Below are positions 45,314-58,022 of a DNA stretch of 64,000 nt, piece after piece (within the stretch, counting starts at the first letter, position 1; each line of letters begins with the position of its first letter). The notes below the pieces were generated by a model. The model made no database searches and was not told where the DNA came from. It saw only the letters and a program-made list of their open reading frames with translations. The translations under genes were made by a program, and so were the position numbers. Origin of the DNA: Ctena decussata (taxonomy: Eukaryota; Mollusca; Bivalvia; Lucinida; Lucinidae); the NCBI GenBank assembly GCA_963989385.1, contig OZ022500.1, forward strand, positions 119,267,842-119,331,841, read 5' to 3'.

Positions 45314-47566
45314 TACATATTTCCTCAATTTGTTTTTCAAATAAATCCTACACTTGTTTCTACCTCACACCTGTGGACAATGCCACCATTCAAGAAGTTA
45401 AGAAATTAAATACTTTGCTAAATAAAAGTTAGCAACAGAAAGTGCACTAACAATTGGGTTCATTTAATAACAACTCATGAAAATTTCACTGTCTTAGCTG
45501 GACAAGCCTTCCTTTTAAAAGGAAATTTTATTTCATTTTGTGTCGTGGTAGGGTTTTGATTTGTGAGTGTCATTTCCGTGGTATCTCCATTTATAATTTC
45601 ATCAGCTAATAATATCTGTATATTTAAAGTTAACTTGACTCATCTTTGCTTTTTTGCCTGATAATACCTAATATATAACTCCCAATAGAGAAAGGGGTTT
45701 CCCAGCAGGGAAGCAAACAGTATGTTTTGTTAAATTCGACCTCTGTGTTTTTGAGATATGGCTGTCTATCAGCACGCATAAATTTGATTGGTTAAATTCA
45801 TTACCATTTTAGGTGTATGGTACGAGTCCATGTTTTCCTACCCGACTTACAATGTGACTTCTTGTTTGCTACCATGGGCGAGGAACCCCTTTCAAAAAGG
45901 ATTTTCGGTTCCACGATGTCGAGAAAATGCTATTCTTAAGAGTTCCAGTCAAGGAGGGAAACAAAAATAACATTACATTTGTCCGCCATGCAAATTTTAC
46001 GGAAAAAAAATGCGAAGAAAAGATATGTATAACAAAATAAGGAACTTTGAACTAGCGACAGACAAACTTTATTTTAAACTCGGTTGGTAGGTGCGATACT
46101 TCGTCACCTAACAATACATTAAAGCATATGGACACTTTGGTTCGGTGTAGATATATTCGAATTACCTACAGCTTAGCTCAATGGTTCAATCATAAAAGAC
46201 ATTAATGATGGAAACTGAACTGGGTCTTAAACATAATTTACCACATACCCGACTTGGTTCATTATTATACTGTGCATTCATTTCTTACCTGATGCATGTA
46301 AAGGTATTCTTTTATAGCGTTTTTGGGGCGAAATAGCCTTATCCCCATATATACCCATGTCACTCACTCACTCACTCACTCTTTAACACAAGCCTTTTTG
46401 TGAGCAAGTCTTTCTTATGACACTTAAGACCTCGCATGCTCAGAGAACCGTATTTAATCATTTAAAAAACGAAAGGTTTTCCCGTCTAACAAAATCCAGA
46501 TTTATAGATTTGTCTAACAAGACAGATCTAGATTGTTTAGGAAAATAAATGGCGAATCTCGATTATTGAAACTATTGTGGAAAAAAAAACTTTTTAAAAG
46601 TTAAACGACACAATATTGATAAACAGATTTCGTATACTTTTAGAGACATGAAATCTCGTCTCAAAACCCAATAAATACGGTAGCCTACACATGGTCTGTC
46701 TGGCCAGAACAAGCGCACTTGGTAGAGACTCTAATCGGGTGTTTTAAGTGTTTAAAAGACGAAAAGTGCAGGTCCTGACAAGAGCCTGCATGAACACAGG
46801 TTGTGTTTGGCAAGCACAGTGTCGACATTTTTACGACTCAGTCAATACAGTAACTCGATATGTTTGATGTGCACATCAAATGACAGTTCTTTAAAGTAAT
46901 TAGACATACTGTTGTAATCAGTTACATGAAAGTCTTGCCCTTTGCGAAATAGAATTGTTTTAATTTCTGCTTAATTACCTTCTTTTTGAAACCCTGGCTT
47001 TTAACCAGTAGATAGCAGACCATAAATTAGTGATTGATAAAACTGGTTGAGACAACTATTTATTTGAAAGCAATATGCCAATCATGAATTTATTTTGCAG
47101 CACGAAAATAAAGAGCAGAGCAAATGCACTTTATGCAGTTCATATTTTAATGATCACACCTAGACGAGCGATTTTATTATACGAGTACTTGAAAAATTAT
47201 TAAAAAGGGACGTCGGCTGAGTTAAGATGGCATTCGATGCAATTGCACCGTCCGCGCCGAAACGTGTAATGTGCAAAGCGTTCGCAAATTTTGGAGAAAA
47301 AATATTCAAAATATGAATATTCCCATCCCTAATTTAGAGGGCTGGAGGTGGCAGAGGGGTTTTCCTGCATTAGAAGTAAAATTATTATTTGACGCCCATG
47401 AAGGTGAGAACGACAGTGGCTTCGACAGTGACTTGCTGGTTCATTAATTAGTTCTGGGTTCACTCACTTTTCACGCGGCCGGTTTTCGACCATACGTTTA
47501 TTCATGTCAGACACAATGAATATGTTTCTTTCACGCAAAGCTCAAGTTTTAACAGGCTGTACTAGT
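45314..47566. other. Unassigned stretch (2.2 kb)
   Basis: No gene is recognised. A possible SINE tail with (CACT)n lies at about 46358-46380, resembling 2960-2985. Confidence 0.4.
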
Positions 47567-47925
47567 ACAGGGAGACTTTTTACGGTGACCACACAGTCCC
47601 AATCACCAGCGGTAGTAAAGTTCAATATGTTCTATAAAAGGATTATCCTTTGGAAGCAAGGATCACACCAAATAACTGAAAACTGTCGAGTGTACAAGTT
47701 TTCTGGGCCAGACTAGTTAGTTTCGGCCAATTAGGCCTCATCAGTGATCCTCAAATATTTTCAAAGTTCTACAATGGAATCGATGATCCCAAAGGACTAG
47801 AAAATAAAATCTACACTATGATGAAGGGCAGGGAGACTTTTTACGGTGACCACACAGTCCAAATCACCAGCTGTAGTGAAGTTCAATATGTTCTATAAAA
47901 GGGTTATCCTTTGCAATTTTCTGCA
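47567..47925 (+). repeat. Dispersed repeat R (copy 3) in tandem context
   Basis: GGGAGACTTTTTACGGTGAC through TGTTCTATAAAAGG occurs at 47567-47650 and again at 47829-47915. Between them lies the R-family segment (TTAGTTTCGGCCAATTAGGC, CTCATCAGTGATC, GGACTAGAAAATAAAATCTA). The outer pair resembles the R 3' end, so this looks like one and a half tandem R units. Confidence 0.6.
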
Positions 47926-48642
47926 ATGTTTCTGCAGATAAAGTGTATTTTAGTGGAATAAGAAAGGCTTCATTTTGGCGTTTGCACCAAGCGCCACACT
48001 ATTTTGTTGTTTTACAATTCATTTGGCAAGTGACGTTACAATCTGGCTTGTGTTAGTTTAAATGGTGTGTCAGATTTCCAAATTCCAATACAATATAAAA
48101 TTAATCCTTTACAAGCACGTATCTCAATTATATTTTCATAACCCGGTGATCAACGACCGCAATACGAGGAAAACATAAATTTCATTTTAAAAAGTTTGAT
48201 ATGACTTGTTTCAATACTGCTGTCGTTAAAATGAAAAGCAAATAGCGAACGATTTATGGGTTAACCCAAATACACTGCAGAAAAATACAGTAATTAAGCA
48301 CAAGTAGGAGACCTGGCAATGTTTGCAAACATAAGAAAGTTTTTATCTTGAGATCAGTCCAAACAGTATACCGTAACTGACTTTAATATTGAGACTCTCT
48401 AAGTTATTTCTGTGATCAAACCAATTGCAATTCATTTCCTATCCAGCCCTATTTAGATACAGATTGCAGGCGGAATTAGAAGCATTGCAGAGCCTGGTCT
48501 GATTGCTCCTACCGGTTCTACACTGTTTTCTCAGATACGCATGCCTTTATCTTAACATTTTACAGTATGAAAACTAACAAATGATAAAGTTGTTAGCAAG
48601 ACTTGCAAAACAACACAGTTATTAAGTCTGATAAGTAGAAAT
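47926..48642. other. Unassigned non-coding stretch
   Basis: No gene or recurring repeat recognised. Confidence 0.4.
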
Positions 48643-48867
48643 GAGCCGCGAAACGACAAAACCAACAAAGTGGGATGTGCGCGCAGCGAAGCCTCAGATC
48701 AGCCTGGGCATCCGCCCAGTCTGATCTAAGTCTTAGCTGATCGCATGGGGGTAGGTTAAACCCTAAGCTACCCTTCAAGCGCACAGCAAAGACTCTGATC
48801 GCCCAAGCTGACCTGAGTGTACGCTTGGCGCACATCCCACTTTGTTGGTTTTCTCTTGTCGGTGCTC
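48643..48867. mobile_element. GAGCCGCGACACG-type foldback MITE (copy 6)
   Basis: GAGCCGCGAAACGACAAAAC to TTTTCTCTTGTCGGTGCTC. AAAT directly precedes (with one overlapping base) and follows it, a plausible 4-bp target duplication. Confidence 0.85.
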
Positions 48868-49440
48868 AAATGATATATACATATTCCAATTTTATCCGAA
48901 ACCGGTTTGGGTTAGCAGATGAGAAAATATTCAATACTCCGACTGTTAAAGAGCATCTTTTGGGTACTCGTTACCAAGGCAAAGTTAGAAGTTGCATTCG
49001 TGTTTACGTGAGTTGCATTTCATAAGCTTTGGCGTATATTTTTCCATATATTTAATTGCCATTCATTCATTTTGATAATCATAAAAAATAATATTAATGA
49101 AAGAAATAAAAATAATACCAATATTAGTGATATTATTATCATTATTATGAGTCATAACTTCCAAGATAATCTTCCATCATATAAAAACTACATCAAAATG
49201 CCATTGGAAAGAATAGTGAGTAATGAATCACCTAGTTGCTCAGTTCTAGATAAAGTCACTGACAAAAAAATGTGTATGAGATGTTTTTCATGAAATTTCG
49301 ATTATGAACTGGTGCTTATTCCAGACAATATTCTCAGAACAATACTCAGAGAATAAAACACCATCCTCACAACAGGTGAATGGAAGCACCGACAGACAAG
49401 ACAAGAACAAGTTACAGTAAGGAATCACAAGTAAAGTACA
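48868..49440. other. Unassigned non-coding stretch
   Basis: AT-rich with ATT/AAT runs near 49080-49150. No gene recognised. Confidence 0.4.
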
Positions 49441-49662
49441 GGGCCGTATTTATAAAACGACTTAAGTGGTTGCTATGCTGTTGCTAAGGCTAAATTTCTA
49501 TGAAGGGGATTCCCTACAACTATGAAATTTGCTCTGGAGGAACAGTCTGAAAAAGACTGTTACTCCAGAGCAATTTTCATAGTTGTAGGAAATCTCCTTT
49601 ATAGAAATTAAGCCTTAGCAACAGCATAGCAACAACTTAAGTGCTTTTATAAATACGACCCC
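49441..49662. mobile_element. Foldback MITE, GGGCCGTATTTATAAAA ends
   Basis: The left arm (GGGCCGTATTTATAAAACGA, TTGCTATGCTGTTGCTAAGG, TTTGCTCTGGAG) is mirrored by the right arm (CTCCAGAGCAATTTTCATAG, CCTTAGCAACAGCATAGCAA, TTTATAAATACGACCCC). Arms of ~105 bp are almost fully paired around AGTCTGAAAAAGACT. Only copy in the window. Confidence 0.85.
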
Positions 49663-50420
49663 AGGACTGGAACTGTCAGCAATAAATTACTGGGAGGAAG
49701 GGCTTAAACAAGTTTACTGAATCTAAACCCTCGCAGCTCTGCAATCATTGTGGTTTGAGACTGTCTCAGTTTTAGAAGGGAATCAGTTATACTAAACAAA
49801 AACCACTATTATTCATGCTACTATGGTCGGGAAAGGGTAAAGTTTGGAACTGATTTTGAGTCAGGAAAGTATAAACATTTCCAAACGTCAATACAACAAT
49901 AGTATGGTTTTTCAGCAGGCAAAAAAGAAAAGTACCATATGACACACAAAGTGTAAAAGAAAGGCAATAATCAGGGACCAATACAAGCAGATCCCACGTC
50001 CCACATCCTCAATACTACTTCAATGATGTTTTAGATTGTTTATGCTTTCCTGAGTTAAAATCACGTTACAATTCGCTCATAATAATAATAATAATAATAA
50101 AAATATAAAATGGTAATACTTTTCCTTGATAAATTTCAAATTTTATTCGTTAATTCACATGATGCACATGTACATTAATCGCTTACTAGATCGGCCTGCA
50201 TCTAGACAGGAAAATTCTCATTTTTTTTTCGTTCAAGATACCACTGATGTAGCCCCATTTTGCTAAACTTGATTTTCCTAAACACTTTCTTATTTGGGTT
50301 TTCTGTATTTCAGGTACATGTATGTCAATTCACCTTCCTTCGTGGAACTATTAGATAACAAGATACATTACAGATTATTATCGTTTGAGAGGCCGATTTT
50401 GCCGAGCAGATAACTACAGT
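49663..50420. other. Unassigned non-coding stretch
   Basis: Contains a short (AAT)n run at about 50080-50100. No gene recognised. Confidence 0.4.
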
Positions 50421-51115
50421 ACCTATATCTTCCTTTTCCAATACTTTCCAATACTTTCAAAGTAATCATCGGGGCTCAGAAATAACCTGTTCAATATTTG
50501 TCTGTTTAGTATGGATCGCTGCTAATATTTAAAATGTGCGGAATATATATAAAAGATCGAAAGTGGTAGTGTATTGGTGTGATTTGTGGCCACAAGGCTA
50601 CTTCGACAGATGTAGTAGACGATACTTGCATTATTCTGTGTTCTATCTTTGTTTATCATGGAAATTCAATGGTAATCTTCTTTTGATAAGGCTAACTCTA
50701 TACTTAGTTTTACTTGGAAGAAAAATGTTTGCTCCAAGAAGAAACAAGAAATACTTTAAGTAAGAGTGGTCCCTTGTTTGAAGGGATTCGGATACCACAG
50801 ATGCTACAACATTTTAACTGAATTGGCTGAATCAAATACTTTCGATATTACAATTGTGCTTTTCTATTAAAAGGGAGATAAAGTATTTCAACTTTGAGTG
50901 TTCTGTCTTTGTATCCATTCACTCTTAGTAGACCAATATTGTATTGGAGATAGACTCGACAGAGCTCTGGATAGATAGCTGTAATATCTTATAGCATTCT
51001 TTTCCAATACTTTCAGAGTATTCATAACGTAGGGGTCTATTAAGTAAGAACCTGTACAATATCTGTCTTTTTTATATGGATCATTGATAATATTTGGAAT
51101 ATGTGGCGCTTTTAA
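50421..51115 (+). repeat. Diverged direct duplication, ~570 bp apart
   Basis: TTTCCAATACTTTCAAAGTA, ACCTGTTCAATATTTGTCTG and TATGGATCGCTGCTAATATT (50450-50545) recur with changes as TTTCCAATACTTTCAGAGTA, ACCTGTACAATATCTGTC and TATGGATCATTGATAATATT (51000-51110). An old tandem duplication is likely. Confidence 0.55.
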
Positions 51116-51213
51116 CATGTTAAAATAAGAAATGCATAGGTATGTGATTTAATGGCTATAAGCTTATGTTGACTCTTGTAGTATATAATATAATTATATT
51201 TAACCAAATTAAA

Positions 51214-51341
<128 letters not shown>

Positions 51342-51778
51342 ACTTTATTACAACCATTTTATGTTCTCAGTTTTATTTTTGCTTTGTCTATAATCCTCGC
51401 CTCCCACCCAATCTTATGAGATAACTGAAATAAATGATTAAAGAAACTTGTTAATTTAAAACAAAATGTGTATACAGACGTCGCAGTCGAAATCGTTTCA
51501 GACCAATCGTAGATAAGTGAAATATCATGAAGTAATTTGGAAATATATATTACTACTACAGTTACTTGTCAAGGTGAATGAACATACTTTCAGGGGAAAC
51601 AACTCTACAATTTCCAGTTTTGACTGTCTTTCCAATGGGAGTAACAAGATCTGGAAGAGCTCCGTAGTCCAGGAAAGCAAATAGGAAGGGCACAAAAGTT
51701 GTTTCTGTCATATACCTGGCAGGTTAGTATAGAAGTGTACCAATGCAGCTTCACTAAACCTGTAAAATGAGCCGCGAC
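51342..51778. other. Unassigned non-coding stretch
   Basis: No gene or recurring repeat recognised. Confidence 0.4.
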
Positions 51779-52004
51779 ACGACAAAATAAACAAAGTGGC
51801 ATGTGCGCCAGTGCAGATTCAGATCAGCCTGGGCATGTGCCAAGTCTGATCAGAGTCTAAAGGGTAGCTAAGGGTCTAAGCTACCTCCATGCGGACAGCG
51901 AAGACTCTGATCGGACTGGGCATCGGACTTGGCGGATGCCCAGTCTGGTCTGAGTCTTTGCTTGGCGCACATGCCACTTTGTTGGTTTTGTAGTGTCGAG
52001 GGTC
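51779..52004. mobile_element. GAGCCGCGACACG-type foldback MITE (copy 7)
   Basis: GAGCCGCGACACGACAAAAT to TTTTGTAGTGTCGAGGGTC. The right inner arm has a small internal duplication (CGGACTGGGCATCGGACTTG). Confidence 0.85.
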
Positions 52005-53253
52005 AAAAATGCTTTGCATATAAGGCAAAGCACAACCATACATATCTGTACCATGTTAAATTACTTGTATAGCATAAAAAGACTCTCCTCTCCCTCGAAA
52101 AACCATCTACATGTAGATTAAAAAAATCCATTAGTACACAATTTCCTATGGTCATGTTGAAGCTTTGTGTATCTTTTTTATCTCTTGTCATTTTTTTTCC
52201 TTTCGTATGTAATGAAGCTATAACCTAAGAATTGCAGATTTCAGAGATAGCAAAATGAGCCCTAACAGATAGGCTAACAAGTTTGTTATCTCTTTAAAAT
52301 GAGAAGAGGAATATTAATTGGCGATGAGTGACTCTATATTGGAAGCTATTGCATTCAGACTATCATTTATTGGAGTTGTCTTTTTTTCAGAGACTTACTG
52401 CCAATTTGAAGACACGGATCAAAAGATAGTTCTGGAGATAAATTAAAAGATAATCTGCAGCCAGATTGGAAAAAAGATAGAGAACATATCTACAAGTCTT
52501 TTCAACTACGTAGCTGTTTTTCTATGTTAATGAAGCTTTCTCGGAAATGGAACAGGCGGCTTCTGGAAGACAGTTGTTACTCCGTTATGAATGAATGAAA
52601 TAGTTCTGCCATACAACGAAAATATAGTCTATGGTGTTGTTTTAAATTCAAAGACATTTGAATAATGGCCAAGTGATTTTGAAATCGAATATTTGTAACA
52701 TTTTGAAAGTATAATGTGAATGTTTTGCTTTTAAACTCATTGTAATATTTTGTAAGGAAAACCTATCCTTCAATATCTGTAGAAATCTGGAGTAATCAAA
52801 CTATTGGTCCTAGAACTTCCATAACTACTGCAGTGGTAACTACAAATGGTGCAGGATATTATGACAAACGGTGTTATCATAATTCTTCGTGTCTGAGTGA
52901 CTGAAAATAGCTTAGATGATTACCGGTAGAACTCTGGAAGGATAACAGCTTTGGTTACAACTTTACTAGTGTCCATAAAAATGGAACAGTAGGAATTTAA
53001 TAATTTACGTAGACAGTCTAATAGTCATGAAAAGCGGAGTTAAATCTTTCATCGAAAATACTAATGATTGGATTTGTATTGTTATTGAATATTACTCATA
53101 GGAGGACTTGTATCTGTGATCCATTCAGCTGATGAGGTAATAACTTTACTAGGAGCTCATTCCATCGTTTTAAGGAAAAAAAAGTGTAATGGCAGGAACA
53201 TTGTTGGTCGGAGCTGCAATATTAAAGATTTGATCTGGAAATATAATTTCAGT
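52005..53253. other. Upstream region of the receptor exon
   Basis: No repeat is recognised. It should hold the promoter and 5' UTR of the receptor gene at 53254, but no convincing TATA/Inr pair was identified. An in-frame ATG at 53116 would add 46 residues without a signal sequence and is less likely as the start. Confidence 0.4.
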
Positions 53254-53613
53254 ATGAGCCGGTCTCCAGGGCTCGTTCTTGTTATTTTACTTGCTTTATT
53301 ATGGACTGTGATGTGTAAGAACGACACGAGGAAACCATTGAGGTTGTCCTTTCTAAGTTCAACAAGTCGTGATGCAAAATTATTCGCGGGTGCGTTTTTT
53401 CTTGCACTTGATAATATTAACAACAACACAACAATTCTTACGGATTATAGACTGGAATATTTATTTAGTGACACAAAATCACAGACGTTGGAGTCCATAC
53501 GGGCCATGACGTCACATTATTCCGAGGGGACAATAGGATTTATCGGCCCAGATGTGTCCTGTGCATGTGAATCAACAAATGCTGCTGCGTGGAATTTACC
53601 TATGCTGGGTTAT
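53254..53613 (+). CDS. ANF-receptor/guanylyl-cyclase-like receptor, exon 1
   Basis: 120 codons from ATG 53254, ending in phase 0 at TAT followed by GTAAGT (53614-53619), a near-consensus donor. Residues 1-21 (MSRSPGLVLVILLALLWTVM plus C) form a signal peptide. The rest matches the N-terminal lobe of the ANF_receptor ligand-binding fold (receptor guanylyl cyclases, natriuretic-peptide receptors). It shows a strand (PLRLSFLSS), a helix (AGAFFLALDNINNN), the strand RLEYLFSDTKSQ, the helix LESIRAMTSHYSEGTIGF, then IGPDVSCACESTNAAAWNLP, where family members have a GP..C motif and (N)IPM(I/L)(S/G)Y. The product should be a type I membrane receptor binding a peptide ligand outside the cell. The transmembrane, kinase-homology and cyclase exons were not found and may lie beyond 64000. 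A MITE sits 50 bp after the donor. An upstream in-frame ATG (53116) is possible but would bury the signal peptide. Confidence 0.75.
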
Positions 53614-53662
53614 GTAAGTATGTGTACCACTGTAAGCTGGAACAAAGCCCTCGCCATTACTT

Positions 53663-53829
53663 GAGCCGTAACACGACAAAACCAACAATGTGGTTGTGCA
53701 CCCAATGTAGTGTCAAAGCTACCTCTATGCGGACAGCGAAGACTCTGATCAGCCCGGGCGGATGCCCAGTTTGATCTGAGTCTGCACTGGGCGCACAACC
53801 GCTTTATTGGTTTTGTCGTGTCGCAGCTC
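53663..53829. mobile_element. GAGCCGCGACACG-type foldback MITE (copy 8, intronic)
   Basis: GAGCCGTAACACGACAAAAC to GGTTTTGTCGTGTCGCAGCTC-type end, shortened in the left inner arm. ACTT flanks both ends, supporting a 4-bp target duplication. It lies 50 bp inside the presumed first intron of the receptor gene. Confidence 0.85.
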
Positions 53830-54031
53830 ACTTATCTTAACAAACAGAAGGAGCATTTGCAATCAGTTCAATTTACGATTTCCCCAAGGAGCCATTGCAT
53901 TATAGTTTTTATCCCAAATACCGCAGTCGCAAAAATAAACTTCCGCGTATATTTACCAATTAAAAGCAATCGGATATTCTTGGCTGCACAAAATCATTAA
54001 ATACCTCGTTAAAAGTGTACTTGTAAATATA

Positions 54032-54459
54032 CTGCTCAAAAGAAGTTTTGCATCACCTTACATTTCCTCATGGACATAATGCTAATTCAACTTATTTCCA
54101 AGAGGTATACAAGAAAAGGATGCCTCTGTTTTGCTTTGTTGTTTCTGTAACATGTATGCCACTGCAAACACCTGACAAAATTAAGGGCAGAACTGACCCC
54201 TGTCTGGGTAGAAAAAAAACGTTTCTGATTGACTAGTGGTAGTGGTTCTTAACAAACCGTATGGGAAATCATCCTGAATTATACTTGGCTCTTTAAAAAC
54301 CTATATCTACCAATACGGAGTGGACCGAAGACCAACTTTTCACATTTATATAACAGAAACATAAGACTGTTAATCAGACAAAATGACCATATATTTCATC
54401 GCTACTCGCATGACTTTTACACATTAGCTCTGCGGTGATGCAAAACTTCTTTTGAGTAG
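54032..54459. mobile_element. Tc1/mariner-like MITE, TA target site
   Basis: The ends CTGCTCAAAAGAAGTTTTGC and GCAAAACTTCTTTTGAGTAG pair almost perfectly over 25+ bp and are flanked by TA (54030-54031 and 54460-54461). The ~375-bp interior has no transposase. Confidence 0.85.
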
Positions 54460-54783
54460 TAAATACTGGATAACTAGAACCCCATTACCTCCTTGTCCGC
54501 GTTGAGATATGTCTACCATCTGGATCACAATCATATTAAACAAAGAAAAGGCGTTTTCTTGTAATCTTCTCTATGTATATTGTAATGTTATTAGGAGGTA
54601 TTCTTTAAAGTTTTATTGTCCCGAAACTGCAAACCTTTGCAAAAAAATACAACTGCCGCGAAATGCTGGTAGCCTCTGAAAGTCCAAAGAATCATATGAA
54701 GTGCGCACGCGAAGTTTTCCAAACGCTTCTTTTGTTATGAAATTTTAAAATAAACATTAGCGAAACTTTCCAGTTTGAAGTAG

Positions 54784-55004
54784 TATAGGAGAAAGTCGGG
54801 TAATTTCGGACAGCGGGTAAATTCGGACAGTGACATTGTTTCCTTTATATGTCAGTTGTTTGGAAATAAAACAAAACTAACTGGCCAAACAGTGAAAAAC
54901 CTTATGAGACGGCTCATTATGAACCGTTGCATCTGGATTTTCACTGTTTGCAATGGTATGTCCGAATTTACCCTCTGTCCGAAGTACCCGACTTGACCCC
55001 TATA
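54784..55004. mobile_element. MITE with TATAGG..CCTATA ends
   Basis: GTCGGGTAATTTCGGACAGC and TAAATTCGGACA at the left pair with TGTCCGAATTTACCC and GTCCGAAGTACCCGAC at the right. The extreme ends TATAGG and CCTATA also pair, with TA as likely target. A second internal pair is AAACAGTGAAAAACC and TTTTCACTGTTTG. Confidence 0.8.
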
Positions 55005-57263
55005 ATGCTTAATTCTTTGCTCTGAATTTCTGAGCGTTTCCTATGTAGATGTCACAGAAGTCAATATTTCCAATCAAATACGTGGACATGTGGCTAAATA
55101 CTCGATTTCATCTAAAGTGTTTGCAGACCCTTGCACTGTATTGTATAATGGTATTTATTGTCTGCTTGTATCACGATATTGATAAACAGCAAGAGGAAAA
55201 GTACGGGTTAAGGTCAAACTAAACAAGTTCACACGGTGTAGTTCCATATGCCATTTCTTTCGGTACCAACTTAACAGTCTTTCGTATTTCCCTCCAAAAT
55301 TTTATTTGCCTATCTGCTGAGTAGTTACAAAGATCCCCTATTTTGTTTACAAAGTTTAACTGCAAAAGAGTATCATCAACATGCAAATTTAAAACGAAAA
55401 GTGACGTCAAAAAGTGCAGTCGTTTTTCCTTCGAATCGTCATACCGTTCCATCGTTGTCGTCTATAGAACAAAGATTTGGCATGATGGCATTGAGCTATA
55501 GTGTAAGCTCAGTTTTGTCTACAGATTAAAAACTCAGATTTTGGTGAACTTATCAGCATGAAATCGTCTGTTTACACAGATGGCAGATAAGCAGTTGTAA
55601 TCCTTGATCCAAGGGATATTCCATTGTTTGTAGCATATAATAAGTCCAGCGGGCACATGGAGTTGAAACAGCGTTGAATCAACGTTGATTCATAGTCATT
55701 TAATCAATGTAGATTCAATGGTTTTTGAGCATTGCTTTTTGAGCATAAAATTGTATGTTGGGAACTACGTGAATGGCTGAAGCAAAATGCGATCGCGTAC
55801 AAAAAGAAAAAAGCTTATTCTATTGAGGTGCTGCTTTCATTTTAATGGATCTACCCATTATAGGCATAGTTCTGTCTAAGCGTTTGAATTTGAAATAAAA
55901 TAAAATTCTCTACTTTGAGAGAGTATCTTTCAGCAAATCATTTGACTTGCAAGCAACGATGACCCTGACCAGACATCAAATATCTGATTTGGGACTCCGT
56001 TGTTTATAAATACACATGGTGTTGCGAGCAGAGCAAGCAGCTGCTTGCTTTACACGTAAAATCATACCAAACACTATTTGATTTTGACTGGGGTATTAGT
56101 AAGTCGCCCGGTAAATGAGGTATGCAGACTATGGCACAATGACTTTTGTCAGTACAGTCAGTATGATGTTATTGCAACTTGAGTCAGAGGTATGGTAAAA
56201 GCATTTTACAATTGCTTTAATTACTATTTGCCTTTCTTATGTTTGTTTTTTCAATGTTCACACTATTTTAGTCTAACGCTGTCATTATAATATTATTATG
56301 TTCCTTTGAGATCTTTCTTGATGTTGAAATTAACTTTGAAACTTTGAAAAATCGAAATTTCTAGATACTTATGGCCTTCAAGAAAGACAGATTTGCATGT
56401 GAATACATGTAAAACAGTAACTGTGGTGTCTGTTTTCATGAAAAAAGAGAAGACAGGAATGCACTTATCGTCCTCAGACATTGCAGAACAAATATCCTAC
56501 GTATCATATTCAAATCCGTTCATATTATAGGCATCATACAGCTATAGCACGTACTTCTTTCTTTAGGTCTGTTTGATACAATGTTATTGCCATTTTACCG
56601 TTCTGTACAATGTAAGTCCAGACTATTTTCCTATTTTTGGTAGCGATATCAGTTGCTTTTTTGTATCCATTACAGACTGCTTTCTTTTGTAATACTACTT
56701 GTTGATGTTTTTATCCTTTTCTCCATAATGTGAACTGATCTAAAATGCGATTGAAGCTTTTTGTTGTGTTCTGCACTTGCTTCATGCAATACAAACCTTA
56801 AAAAAATTCTCAGTATTGGGACAGATGGGTCTGAGCAAACAGTGGAAACTCAGACCAGTCTAGCAGTCTGGTCAGTGCCTACATTGTATGCCAATACATC
56901 CGCATTCTTTGAATGTGTCACTCTATTGTAAAACCAAGCCCTAACATTTATAGAACATTTACAGTAATTATTTTGGGTGACCCAATTTTTCTTATTTTTA
57001 CGGTACTTCCGATAATTTGCTCCCGATTTGAAATTGCATGCCTGCTCTCTGCCAACAAAATTGTAAAGTAATAATGAATGGTTTTGCACCGGACGCGAGA
57101 AAGCGTATGTTACAGCGTATGCAAGCACATGCGCAATCTGGCTAGAACATAAACAAATCGCTTTTGTAAAATCTGCAAAGTGAAGCCATAATCTGAGTGA
57201 ACAGCGTATGCCTTGATCAGACTACGCAAACGGGCAGGTTAGTTTAAGCATGTGCAGTGCGGA
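55005..57263. other. Unassigned stretch with one decayed palindromic repeat
   Basis: No receptor exon or other gene was recognised. At 55646-55725, CCAGCGGGCACATGGAGTTG and GCGTTGAATCAACGTTGATT mark a decayed member of the CCAGC..GGCACA foldback family (see 32208-32317). Confidence 0.4.
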
Positions 57264-57501
57264 TGTTGCGACACGAGAAAAACAACAAAGTGACATGTGC
57301 ACCCAGCGACGACTCAGATCAGCCTGAGCATCCGCCCAGTTTGATCTGCATCTTTGCTTTGAGCTTTAAGAGTAGCTAAGGATCTAACCTTCCTCCATGC
57401 GCACAGTGGTCTCTGATCAGACTGGGTGGATGCACAGGCTGATCTGAGTCTTTGCCCGGCGCATATGCCACTTTGTTTTTGTTTTTTTCGTGTTGCGGCT
57501 C
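57264..57501. mobile_element. GAGCCGCGACACG-type foldback MITE (copy 9)
   Basis: GTTGCGACACGAGAAAAACA to TTTTTTCGTGTTGCGGCTC, with AGCCTGAGCATCCGCCCAG inside. Confidence 0.8.
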
Positions 57502-58022
57502 ATAGGCCTATATGTTCCTTCATGACAAGGTAAATATGAATATATATATTAACAGAACTTCCTTTGCAATTATTTTCGCGGAAATAAATAGTTCTGTTTT
57601 TCTTCCTACTTCCCTTAAACTCGAAATGGTTGAGTATCAGTTATTAGTCATCTTATCCGCACGTAACTTCATTAAGATTTTACCCGGAATCTTCAGTCCA
57701 GAGTTTATGAATAGAATCCGTGAAGAAAGCACGAACGCGACGAGATGAACTGGCTCGTTAAAATGAATTGTGTTTCAGGCAAAGTTATTTGCCAGAAAAA
57801 ATCCCTCCTATGGAAAATATATTGCTATGTCACCTTTTATCGAAAATACACACAGAAACCAATGTTGCCAGGGTATGCCATTCCGAAGATGTTGGATGAA
57901 TGGCCCAGATAGCATGGTACAAAATTAGCTGAGACCTTACGGATAGAGAGAATGAGTGCTTGTGTTTCGTCTTTTCTCCCATTCCTGGTATAAGACAGAT
58001 TTCCTTTGACAAGAACAGAATC
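57502..58022. other. Unassigned non-coding stretch
   Basis: A frame at 57512-57748 ends EFMNRIREESTNATR after a possible acceptor (CTTCAG, ending about 57697). I found no family match and do not assign it to the receptor gene. Confidence 0.3.

Noticed and set aside
56835..57250. Possible twelfth, decayed GAGCCG MITE
   Set aside because: Only fragments such as CAGACCAGTCT and GATCAGACT resemble the inner arms, and the termini are absent.
57512..57748. Possible further exon of the receptor gene (EFMNRIREESTNATR)
   Set aside because: A weak acceptor and no clear match to ANF-receptor, transmembrane or cyclase segments; linking it to 53254-53613 would be guesswork.
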